Shown here one piece after another: positions 1-12,230 of a DNA stretch of 64,000 nucleotides (positions are counted from its first letter, which is position 1; each line of letters starts with the position of its first letter). The position numbers and the translations under genes were made by a program. The stretch covers positions 51,259,651 to 51,323,650 of the forward strand of contig NC_065571.1 in the NCBI RefSeq assembly GCF_937616625.2, written 5' to 3'. Below the pieces are notes generated by a model, which did no database searches, was not told the DNA's origin, and saw only the letters and a program-made list of their open reading frames with translations. The stretch is from Mercurialis annua (lineage: Eukaryota; Streptophyta; Magnoliopsida; Malpighiales; Euphorbiaceae).

Positions 1-525
1 CTAATCGTGTCAAAACTTTCAACCCTAATACGACACAAATTTTAAATGAGTGACACGACACGACCTGATTAACACGTTAAGATAAACGGATAACATGATT
101 AATACAGTTACACGGCTAACACGACACGACTAACACTATCCGTTTAACATTTTAAAATATTTCGATCATAAAAATATAATTTTAACCTCAAATTATCAAT
201 TAATAGTCTAATTTTAAAAAACTTAATATAACTAAGTTTATTTATAAATTAATATAACTATATTTAATTACTTTAATAATTTTATTTTATGAGATTATAA
301 CTATTTTATTTCTATATTATAATGAATAATATCATCTGTAAACGGGTTAGGCGGGTTAGATGGGTTCGCGAGTCAACATGTGACACAACCCATTTATTTC
401 GTGTCATAAACAGGTTGACACGTTTATGACACGAACCCGGTAAGCCTCAGCCGGATTCGCCAAATTTACGTGTTAGGTGAATCATTTTATCGTGTCATGA
501 CCCATTTTGACACTCCTACTGAGAA
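1..525. repeat. Terminal part of a hAT-like repeat, cut by window edge
   Basis: The stretch is full of short motifs around CACGACACGAC, GGCGGGTTAG and CGTGTCATGACCC, and it ends in CATTTTGACACTCCTA. That end resembles the terminus of hAT-like plant repeats whose other end reads TAGGAGTGTCAAAATGGG. The other end lies outside the window, so neither the inverted repeat nor a target duplication can be checked. No coding frame was recognised. From 526 to 779 nothing was identified. Confidence 0.4.
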
Positions 526-788
526 TCATAGTCAATCTGCCCATTTATATATATTTCGTTTTTATATATAAATTGCTTTGTTATTGAGATTATCGTTTGG
601 TTTTAGTGTGTTTTCCAAGTTGATATGTTTGGTTTTTTCGAGTGTTTTTCAGATTTAATTAGTATCTCATCTTTCTTGGCGATTAACTATTCTGCTTCTT
701 GATGAATTATGTTTTATAATGTTTTTTTGATTTCCTCGAGATTCTTGTAATGGTTCTAATTGGTTTTGTCGCAGATTTGTGTTGGTTT

Positions 789-1739
789 TAGCTAATAATC
801 ACTCATGGTCCCTTACAAGAAATCTCTTGATCTTTAAAAACAATCAAGAAACCGCATGATCTTTGTGCCGGCACTCAAAAGATCCCTTAAACCCCAAATA
901 TGACTAAAATACCCTGGCGCCGTCTTTTTATGGTGAGTTATCATTTAAAAAAATGACGGTGAAACATCATCAAATATCATAAAAAATTCAAACACCTAAA
1001 ATACCCCTAAAACTATTAAAATTTAATTAAAAGAATTTAAAATAAAAAAACCGAACCCAATCTAAACCAACCACCTACTTGACTTTCTAACCGCTACCCG
1101 CCGCCACCTACTCAACCCCTAACTGTCGCTACTGTTTTTCAACTACCTCCGCCATCAGAAAATTTTTATGTCTTCTATGAGGAACATATCTTTGTTCTTC
1201 AAAGACAAATGGTTGTGTTCTCAAAGTACAGCAGGGATTGTTCTTCATGTCGAGAAGAACATACCTATCTGTTCTTCGTGAAGAACCGTCCTGGGTCTGT
1301 TCTTCTTCGAAAAACAGATCCAAATCTGTACTTCAAAAGAAAAACAGATCGAGGTATGTTCTTCCTTAGATGAACAGGTCAAAGAAGATAACGGTGGTTG
1401 GAAAAAGGTGGCGGTGACCGGAAAAGGGTGGCGGTGGATGGACTGACTAGATGATTTAGGTTTGGTTGAATTAGGTTTGGTTAATTAAATTTTAATAATT
1501 TTAAAGATATTTTTGGTATTTTAATTTTTTAGGGTGTTTTGATGGCATGGCGCATCAATTTTTTGATTAGAATGATAGCTCACAAGAAAACGACGATATG
1601 AGGGTATTCTAATCATATTTGGAGTTTAGGGGGTTTCTTGAACGCCGCAAAGATGATGAGTATTTTTGATCGTTTTTAAATATCCGGAGATTTCTTGTAA
1701 GGATGCCCAAAAATCATAGGTCATATATGATTATTAACT
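789..1739. mobile_element. Non-autonomous Mutator-like element with long TIRs
   Basis: The two ends form diverged inverted repeats of about 170 bp: GCTAATAATCA with CTTACAAGAAATCTC on the left, and the reverse complement of the same motifs on the right. TGTTGGTTT occurs on both sides (780-788 and 1740-1748), a 9-bp target duplication as expected for Mutator-like elements. The core (about 1080-1440) carries GTTCTTC/GAAGAAC and ACAGATC motifs in both orientations next to a GGTGGCGGTG tract. The same layout is seen in the element at 10085-11642, so the two are probably one family. There is no transposase and no captured gene I can recognise. The short ORF inside (1129-1323, -) is made of the repeat itself. 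Confidence 0.75.
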
Positions 1740-1748
1740 TGTTGGTTT

Positions 1749-2735
1749 CAACAATCTTTGTCATACTTCAAGTTTTTAGTTATAGATTTCTCGAACAATC
1801 AAACTTGTATCCAATTTCAGCGCAATTACTTAATTCATTTTTTTGTAGGTTGGCAAAATGAATCCGAGACTAGGTCTCTTATGATTGTAGTATAAATCAT
1901 AATTATTAATCAAATTTATAAGTTACCTTACACCTTACAATGTAACTACTTTTATTCTTAAGTTGATACAATGGTTTTTGGTTGATTTTTTTCAAAAATA
2001 TTATACAAAAATAACACAAAAATAATATTTAGATGGATTTTTATAATTATTTTATTTTAATATACTTTATGTATTTACTTTTTTTTATGAACTTTATGTA
2101 TTTACTATTAAATAAACAGCATTATAATTCATCCAATAATACATAAATAGATAAAATAATATTTATTATATACAAATAAAATAACTATAGATCTACATAT
2201 AATAACAAGATAATTAATTTTGTTTGTAGTTTTTGATTATGATAGAAGAATCGAAAGTTCAAATACATGTAGAGAAATTGTTACTTTCATAAATCGTCAT
2301 TGTTTTTAAAGATCATCAAAAAGTTAATAGGACAATTATTTTTAATTTTAAAAAATTAAATTATAGCTTGTACACTGTAAGTAAATAAGAAATCAAGAAT
2401 CAAATTATAGATAACTATTTTACAATTAATTTGTATTAGTCTTCACTTAATAAAGTTTAGCTTATGATAGAAAATATAATAGAGGAGAATAGAGGAAAAA
2501 TTTTCTTTGTGAAAAAAAAGAAAAGATAAGGTAAAAAATATCATAGTTTAAAACGTCGTTCGTTCGATATTTTTTATTTTTATAAGTAGATTTACGAATC
2601 ATGCAAAACATGTAACGTAAAAATGTATGTCTTATATTATGTCAATTCACCAAATCTATTTTTCAATTTTTCTAATAAATACAATTGTTTCAAATTTGAT
2701 TTAGTAAAATATGATAAATTCGATAAAAAAAAAAA
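1749..2735. other. AT-rich intergenic stretch, no gene seen
   Basis: Both strands were read. There are many stops, no splice-like exon pattern and no recognised domain. It ends in an A-run just before the next element. Confidence 0.6.
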
Positions 2736-2924
2736 GGAAAAAGGGTTAAATAAACCCTCCATATTTGGTATGAGAAGCAGATTGGCCCTCTATGTTTGAA
2801 AAGGTGCTAAAACACACTTAATGTTTGAAAAACAGCTCAAATCAGTCCCTCTTTTTAACACCGTTTTAAAAACCGTCATTTATTACTTAGGTAGAATCCG
2901 ACGTGACTTAATGAACTTGAGTTG

Positions 2925-3115
2925 GTTCAAATATGCACTCAATATTTAGCATATGGTTCAAGTATGTTTTTCATGTATAAATTTTTTCAAATTTGCCCTT
3001 CATGTATAAAATTTTTCAAATATGTCCTTCATGTATAAAAAGGTTCAAATATGCCCTTTATATATAAAAAGGATAAAATATGTCCTTCATGTATAAAAAG
3101 GTTCAAAATGAATTT
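2925..3115. repeat. About 30-bp minisatellite, left arm
   Basis: Around six imperfect units with core TTCAAATATGCCCTTCATG followed by TATAAAAAGG. This array pairs with the inverted array on the other side of the same element. Confidence 0.75.
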
Positions 3116-3594
3116 GAGCATTAATATTTAGTAAAAAAATTTATACTTTATTATTATATATATAAATACAATAAAATCTTTATTTTTGTTCATAAAATTT
3201 AATTTTTAAATATTTATACATATAATCAAGTCGAATAAAGTTTGAGTTTCAATTATTCTATCGAGTTTGAACTCGAACTTCTAAAATGATATTTTGTCAA
3301 ATTAAGTTTCAAACTTAAATTTTAAAATCGAATCGATCTCGAAAGTGATTGTATTTTTCTTAAAATCTACTCTATTGCTAATATCAAGTAATAGTAATAT
3401 CTTTTGATACGAGACAGATTTATCAAAGTTTCAGAAGGCCATCTCATTCGATTGATTTAGATAATTTAATGTCAAAACGAACCCAAAATTTAAAATCTAC
3501 ATTTTTTTTATCAAAACTGAACTAATAAATTGAATTTATAATCAAACCGACCGAAAGTCATTAGCTTGGTCGATTAATTTGGTCGATCGATAAT

Positions 3595-3785
3595 TATGCT
3601 CACCCTTTTTGGTGATATTAGAACCTATCTATACATGAAAAGCGTATTTGAACCTATTCATATATAAAAGGCGTATTTGAACTTTTTCATACATGGAGGG
3701 CATATTTGAACCTTTTCATACATGACGGGTATATTTGAACCGCCTGTCAACATTGAAGGCATATTTGAACCACCTCATGTTCAAA
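3595..3785. repeat. About 30-bp minisatellite, right arm (inverted)
   Basis: Around six imperfect units reading CATACATGGAGGGCATATTTG and variants, the reverse complement of the 2925-3115 units. A short ORF at 3735-3917 is built from this repeat and is not a gene. Confidence 0.75.
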
Positions 3786-4039
3786 ATGTCATGTCCAATT
3801 CCAACTAGGCAAGAACTGACAGATTTTCAAACGGTGGTAGAAAGAGAGGCTAATTTGAGCATTTTTAAAAACATTAAGTGTGTTTTAGCATTTTCCAAAC
3901 ATAAAGTGCCAATTTGATCCTCAGGCTAAACATGGAGGGCATATTTGACCCTTTTCCCATATTTTTTTTATACCTATTTCGTGTATAATACATAGATAAA
4001 GCGAATATACCAGCGATTACACTAAATTGATGCTTCGTT

Positions 4040-6586
<2,547 letters not shown>

Positions 6587-6948
6587 TTATTATATAAGCA
6601 TAGTTTAGGGATGGACACCTGAAAAAGTTTTCGTGGAGCTCGAATTGTGTCGTTTCGTGCAGCATTTTTGACTTTCCACTGTATGCAATCGGTAATTGTA
6701 ATGTATACAATATAAGCTAATCAGATGTAAGCATTTCTCTCCCAGTTTCAAGTTCAATATCTTGTGGCAGAGCGTTCGCTATTCTAGTTGCTTAGTGATT
6801 ATGCAGATAATAACTGGAAATCAAGAATAATTTCCTTAAACATAAAAATTTGTTACAAACTGAATCATAAATTCATGTCTAACCTATGAATCTAACTTCC
6901 ATAACACTTCAAAATCTAATCTTCAATTGTTGTTTTTCTTTTTTCTTA

Positions 6949-9103
6949 TCATAATCTCGAACGACAAGAATAATCTGTCGAGTGTAATTTGTGCATGCTG
7001 TTACCTAGATCACGATCTTCCCTCAAGAAATCTAGCACAATTGACACCAACTCATCTTGATGTGAAGTGAATTCATGATCAGCTCCTTCTATGATGTGTA
7101 ATTTATGGTTAGGTATGAACTTAGCAAATTGATAAGCATCTTCAACAGATACCATTTTATCCATGGTTCCATGAACGGTCAACACCCTGAAAGTAATAGC
7201 ACTGAAGTCATGATAGGCGTAATGAAGTTAAACTGGAAGTTCCAAAAGCATTTTTTTAAATAGAAATGAAATATCGAACTTGGGATTCGAAAAGTTTCTT
7301 AACCATAAAGTATAGGTTCTAAGCAAGGAATGAAATAACATTAAGAAAATATATATTTTTCTAATTAGATACAGTGTGAGATGTATACTTGTATAGAGTG
7401 AATAAAGACTCTTGAGTAATCAGAAAAGATGTCCATAAATTGTTTGTCTATGTTGCATGGAAATTTGCTCAATATTACGTTTCAGCATTTCGTTTTTATT
7501 TTCAGAAACCCTTCTAATATTATAAAACTCTATATTTATAACGTATTTTTATAAAAAAAAAAACACCATTTTGTGTATGCCCTTTTGGTGTTTTTCTTTT
7601 TGCTTTTCTGTGATATTTATATATTTAATGAAGAAAATTTTGAAACACCTAAAAGCACTATTTAAATTTTGCATAAATCACAATTCTGAGTCTGACCTGC
7701 ACTCTGGATGAATCAATAAGCAGGCTGCATGAGGATCGGTAGTTAAACGATCCATCAAACTTTCTCGAGTCACACGATACTCCAAGATTCCTGCGAAGAA
7801 GTACAAAAAGTGAAACACTTTCTGGGAAATACCGTTGCAGGTTGTAGTCAGAATTGATCGGCTTACCTTTTCTATTCTTTACATCAATATATCCATTTTG
7901 TTTGATCGTTTGTAAGAAGTCTTTACCCAAGCGTCTCTCCATGCCCCTCTTCAGATCAAATCTAGCTGCAATATTAACTATTGTATGCACATCATTGTAC
8001 TTTGAAGCATACAGAAGCACTGCATTTCCTCCTATAATCATTGACAAATGAGGAGTTTAAGCAAGAAAATTCATCGAATGATTTAATTGCGTAAATCTAC
8101 TTTTTATAGCTAAAAGTACACCAACGCAACCTGGAAGTGAGCAAAAGATAATTTTAACAAGCGAGCGACAGAATATTTAGTAATAATGAGAGAACACACC
8201 TTTACTGTGTCCAATAATTGCACGTATCACGTGACTTTGGAGACGAAAGTGTTCGACGACAGAGCGTAAATCATCACATTCTCGGTGGTAGTTTCCATAC
8301 TGAAACAAACCTTCACTTTCCCTGGAACATGGAGGGATAAAAACTATTATAAGAGCATTACAATTAGGCCAAAATTAATTAATATTCGAGAAAGAGTTGA
8401 TTTTGACCTCCAATTTCAATATTTTGTCGATAAATCATCGACAATATCTATCTACAGTGTCGATTTTAGCCTCAAATTTCAACATTCTCAATATTAATGT
8501 ACTACAACAGAATAAACATTGAAATCTGATCACGAAAAGCTTACCCATTTCCAGCAAAATCGAATCGAAAGGCGCTAATTCCTTCTTTCTCTAGAGCAGC
8601 AGCAAGGTTCACCATTGGTATCCGATCCTACACAGTTAAAAGAAAAATAAAATCTCAATTACGATTCAAAATCAAAATTCCTACAAGATAAAAAAAACCA
8701 CCTTTAGGCAGAAATACGGGATTACCCAGAAAGAGAAAAAAGAAAATTAAAAACCTTAGAAGATTGAAATCCATGGCAGACAATAACAAGCTTCTCAGAA
8801 CCAGTATTATGAAATATACCCACAAGCTTCTCACCATGCTTGTTCTCTATAATAATTCTCTGTAATTGGGAATCTACAAACAGATCAAAAGTAATCAGGA
8901 AATGTAAAATTGAATCTGATTCTAAAACCTAACATAAACATATAAAATTCAATTCCAAAATATGAATAACAAAAAAAAGTTACAAAAACTGTACTGTAAA
9001 AGATTAAAAAAAATTAGGGAAATTTGTGGTGGTGACATCAAAATTAAGCAGTTGGGTGTTAATTTTGAAAGAATTGATCACCTGGGGGTTGACTTGATTG
9101 CAT
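6949..9103 (-). CDS. Alpha/beta hydrolase (serine aminopeptidase S33-like), seven exons
   Basis: I read seven exons on the minus strand: 9103-9082, 8873-8755, 8627-8545, 8321-8200, 8031-7867, 7790-7697 and 7186-6949. All have GT/AG borders and stay in frame, giving about 280 residues. The fold is supported by a strand motif ending VCHGF (oxyanion region), the nucleophile elbow GHSKGG with Ser114, the acid in HGTMDKM (Asp211) and the base in GADHEF (His239). This is a complete Ser-Asp-His triad in the usual order. Plants have several such proteins, related to monoglyceride-lipase or S33 enzymes; the substrate cannot be told. The N-terminus is short with no clear targeting signal, so a cytosolic location is likely. 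The first exon (seven codons) rests on one ATG and a GTGATC donor and is the least certain part. Confidence 0.85.
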
Positions 9104-10075
9104 GGCTCTTCTTCTGTTTATTCGCGCCAAAACAAAAAATTGCGTATCTATAGATGAAGTTGTCCTCGTTTGTACAAACTTTTTAACTTTGAAAATTTAA
9201 CCAGCTGGTTGAAATCATAACCAAGATCACTGAACCAGACCTGACATGATTTGATAACAAAGTTAGTTAAACCAGTTTGAATTTAATGTAAATACGATTA
9301 TTTAGTTTGAATTAAATTTAATTTATTTTAAAAAGTTAAATATTATTAAATTTTTAATTATACTTATATTTTCATATTACATATAGTAATTATAATGTTA
9401 TTTATCTTAATATGTAGTAATAATTATATTAGTATTATATTAAATACTATTTAAAAAATTACATATTATTACAATTTTTTATTATAGTTATATTTTTATA
9501 TATTTTTTATTTGGATTTTTTGTTATTTTTAGACATATACCTTTAAAAGAGAGGCGTTCAAACACCTCTTATTATCCGTCCAGTTTGGTTGGATCACTCC
9601 ACTGCCAACATTCATTGATGTACTAGAAAATATGTGGTTTATCAAGCGAGTAGACATGTGATGTTCAAAATATTTTAAAAGATGTTAAAGGTAAGTGTTT
9701 TTTTTATTCAAATTTTAAATAATTATATTTGGAACCGTTCTTTTAATAAAATTGTTCACAATATATTTTCTTTATTTTATTAAACGGATATGACTCATAT
9801 AGTAGCTATTAAGTCCATTTATATTCCTCATTTAGAGGGATGATTCATTTACTTTCATGGAATTATCATTCTATATCTTTTATATATATTGTTATCTTTG
9901 ATCAAACAAAAAAAACAAGTTGACCCATCAATACGTCAATATTATGAACTTTCTGTATTTGAATTTTATATAATAACTGTGTCGTATTTGTATTTACACT
10001 AAACTTGATTTTGTGTCTGCCTGCATATACAAATTGCAAGATCGAGTAAACCATAACTAGAAAGAGAGATTATAT
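9104..10075. other. AT-rich intergenic stretch, no gene seen
   Basis: Probably contains the hydrolase promoter near its right-hand side at 9104-9250. The rest is long A/T-rich text with no coding frame, inverted repeat or domain that I recognise. Confidence 0.55.
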
Positions 10076-10439
10076 GATCTTAAGGGCTAATAATCATCGA
10101 CGGTCCTCGACCTTTACCCTTAACTTCCGTAAACCCCCTATACTTTCAAAAGCTTCCCTAAACCCCCCAACCTTTGTGGCGGCGCCATTCACGGTCCTTA
10201 TGGACGAAAACACCCTTACAAAAAAAAAAAAATTGGCGGCTGGCGGCGCCACGTCATCTGACATGTCAGAATTTTTTAAAAAAAAATGAAAGCCCCAAAA
10301 TACCCCTAAAATAAGCTAATCAAACCAAAATTCAATCATATTCGATCCAACCAAACCAAAAAAAAAAAATGAACCAAACTAACCAAACCACCATCCACCA
10401 TCCACCCGCCGCCGGTACAGTCGCCGGTCGTCATCTCCG

Positions 10440-10572
10440 GCGACCATCTGTTCTAAGAACAGATCTGAAAACCCAGATCTGTTCTTAGAACAGATCAACA
10501 GATCTGTTCTTAGAACAGATCAACAGATCTGTTCTTAGAACAGATCTAGATCTGTTCTAAGAACAGATCGGT
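10440..10572. repeat. GATCTGTTCTTAGAACAGATC palindrome array, left side
   Basis: Several perfect or near-perfect palindromes built from GATCTGTTCT and AGAACAGATC lie directly against the captured LRR-extensin fragment. Confidence 0.85.
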
Positions 10573-10589
10573 CTTCTTGAGAAGAACAC

Positions 10590-11150
10590 TCCATAGCAGA
10601 TCGTTGATCCATTTTTCCAGCAATGCAATTCTGAGTACCATTCGTAACCACTCCGCCTCTACCCGCACTACAGCTGGGAGCCTCGCCGGTGAAATAGTTA
10701 AACGAGTAACTAAAGTTCTGCAAGTTCGGCAACTGACAGATACTCGCCGGAATAACACCTGTAAACTTGTTATGCGCAACGGTAAGTTGCTCCACCTTCT
10801 TCATATTACCAATGGTAGACGGCAACGAGCCTTGAAGACTGTTAAAACTAACATCAAAAACCGTTAATTCCTTAAGCAAACCAATCTGCGGTGGCAAACA
10901 ACCGGTGAGATTATCATTCATCAGAATAATCTCATTCAGCGTCTTCCCCATATTTCCGATACTCCCCGAAATGCAACCGCCGAGATTGTTATTAGCAAGA
11001 ACAAGAACTGAGACCGGAGAGTTCCCAAGATTCTTAGGAATTCCGAACTGAAACCTGTTGTCGTTCAGGAAAATAGCATCCAACGGACGATCAAACAGAT
11101 TAGAAGGAACAGACCCTTCAAACTCATTAAACCGCAGATCCAAGTACCGT
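10590..11150 (-). pseudogene. Captured fragment of a leucine-rich repeat extensin (LRX) gene
   Basis: The minus frame (open from 11143 to 10535) reads the LRR part of an LRX protein: DLRFNEFEGSVP, FLNDNRFQFGIP, LVLANNNLGGCI, ILMNDNLTGCLPPQIG, FDVSFNSLQG, and the Cys-rich end NCIAGKMDQRSA. LRX proteins are cell-wall proteins with an N-terminal LRR domain and a Ser-Pro extensin tail. Here there is no signal peptide, no first LRRs and no extensin domain. The fragment begins mid-repeat and runs into transposon palindromes, which add an unrelated tail to the open frame. The frame has no stop over about 180 codons, so capture may be fairly recent or the frame may be under constraint. Whether it is transcribed cannot be seen. 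Confidence 0.9.
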
Positions 11151-11176
11151 CTTCTCAGTTCGTCTGAGAAGACGAA

Positions 11177-11285
11177 CAGATCTGTTCTTAGAACAGATCT
11201 GATTTCCAGATCTGTTCTAAGAACAGATCACATCTGTTCTTCAAGAACAGATGTGAAATCTGTTCTTGAAGAACAGATCAGAACA
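11177..11285. repeat. GATCTGTTCT/AGAACAGATC palindrome array, right side
   Basis: Counterpart of the array at 10440-10572. It includes GATCTGTTCTTAGAACAGATC and the variant CATCTGTTCTTCAAGAACAG, followed by a GGTGGCGGCCGG tract. Confidence 0.85.
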
Positions 11286-11651
11286 GACGGTGGCGACCGG
11301 AGGTGGCGGCCGAGGTGGCGGCCGGAGGTGGTGGCCGGACCGGCGGCGGTTGTTGGCCATATGGTCTGATTAGGCTGTTTTGGGTTAGGTTAGATTAGAC
11401 TAGGGTGTTTTGGTTTGATTTTGATTTGGTTAAATTAAGGGTGTTTTGGGGTTTTTGAATATTTTTGGACCTATGATGATGTGGCGCCGTCAAATTTTTT
11501 TTTTTTTTTGCGCCGCCAGCCGCCAAATTTTTTTGTAGGGATATTATCGTCCATAAGTACCGTGAATAAGCGCCGCCACAAAGGTTGGGGGGTTTAGGGG
11601 AAGTTAAGGGTAAAGGTCGAGGACCGTCGATGATTATTAGCCGATCTTAAG

Positions 11652-11849
11652 CAACGGTGTGCAAAACTGAACCAAACCAACAAATTTAGTTCAATTCAGT
11701 TGGTCAGTTTGGTTTTGAGCATAAAAAAATTTCAAGCACTTTCAATGTAAACCAAACAGGAAAAACCAAACCGACTAGTTCGGTTTGATTTTCAAAAATA
11801 GCAAAAATTCAAATCGGTTCGTTAGATTCAAACCGATTGCACAACCCTG
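11652..11849. mobile_element. Short non-autonomous hAT-type element
   Basis: The ends read CAACGGTGTGCAAAACTG and GATTGCACAACCCTG (imperfect inverted repeats), and the interior is rich in AAACCGAACC/GGTTCGGTTT motifs. It is flanked by the 8-bp duplication ATCTTAAG (11644-11651 and 11850-11857), the length typical of hAT elements. The left copy is shared with the target duplication of the adjacent MULE. Confidence 0.75.
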
Positions 11850-11942
11850 ATCTTAAGTAGAACAGAATTATTCCCCTAACAAATTGAAATTGTGCAATGA
11901 TAAAAACTAAAAACAAAAGTTCTTTTCTGCCTAAATTTGATA

Positions 11943-11948
11943 TTTATT
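11943..11948 (-). terminator. Polyadenylation signal AATAAA, probably of FTSH4
   Basis: On the minus strand this reads AATAAA, 283 bases past the FTSH4 stop codon. The region between (11949-12230) is then the 3'UTR, in which no other gene is seen. Confidence 0.5.
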
Positions 11949-12230
11949 GAAACTGTATAAGCAAAGTCCGTAAAATGAAAAAGAAAAAAAAGGTCTCCGC
12001 TGTGGACGTTCACCCATGTGCTCTTACATAACTGCTACATTTGGCATGATTTTCTTACTGCCGTAAATCGTATACAGCTTGTGGTCAATCTAAATCAAGA
12101 CTCACAATGATGCACAAACAAAATTTTCCGGCAGCAAACAAGCTACAATTGGACATAGTAACGTCTTGCTAGTCAATCACTATATGCACATCGAATCAAA
12201 TTGATAGCCAATAGCAATACCCTCTTTCCG

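Larger units (their letters stand above)
2736..3958. mobile_element. TIR element with inverted subterminal minisatellites
   Basis: The left end (GGAAAAAGGGTTAAAT, CCCTCCATATTTGG, CTAAAACACACTTAATG) matches the reverse complement of the right end (CATTAAGTGTGTTTTAG, CATGGAGGGCATATTTG, CCCTTTTCCC) over roughly 140 bp. Inside each end lies an array of about 30-bp units of the type TTCAAATATGCCCTTCATG, in opposite orientations on the two sides. No transposase is present, so it is non-autonomous. Both flanks are A/T runs, so a target duplication cannot be called; Mutator-like is only a guess. The core (3120-3590) includes fragments resembling another hAT end (GCTCACCC). The element ends about 730 bp upstream of the SQD1 start codon. 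Confidence 0.65.
10085..11642. mobile_element. Pack-MULE carrying an LRR-extensin gene fragment
   Basis: Long inverted repeats start GGCTAATAATCATCG on the left and end CGATGATTATTAGCC on the right, and include GGTCCTCGACCTTTACCC and CCCAACCTTTGTGGC. They are flanked by a perfect 9-bp duplication GATCTTAAG (10076-10084 and 11643-11651). Long TIRs and a 9-bp duplication are the marks of Mutator-like elements. The interior holds no transposase but a captured piece of a host gene (10590-11150, -), which makes this a Pack-MULE. On both sides of the captured piece are arrays of the palindrome AGATCTGTTCTTAGAACAG and variants. The element sits between the hydrolase and FTSH4 genes. Confidence 0.85.

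Noticed and set aside
483..487. HEGGH in FTSH4 (protein residues 483-487, genome about 12921-12907) as a damaged HEAGH zinc site
   Set aside because: Gly at this place is normal in FTSH4-type proteins and both His ligands and the catalytic Glu are kept.
3735..3917. Small ORF upstream of SQD1
   Set aside because: Made of the 30-bp minisatellite of the transposable element.
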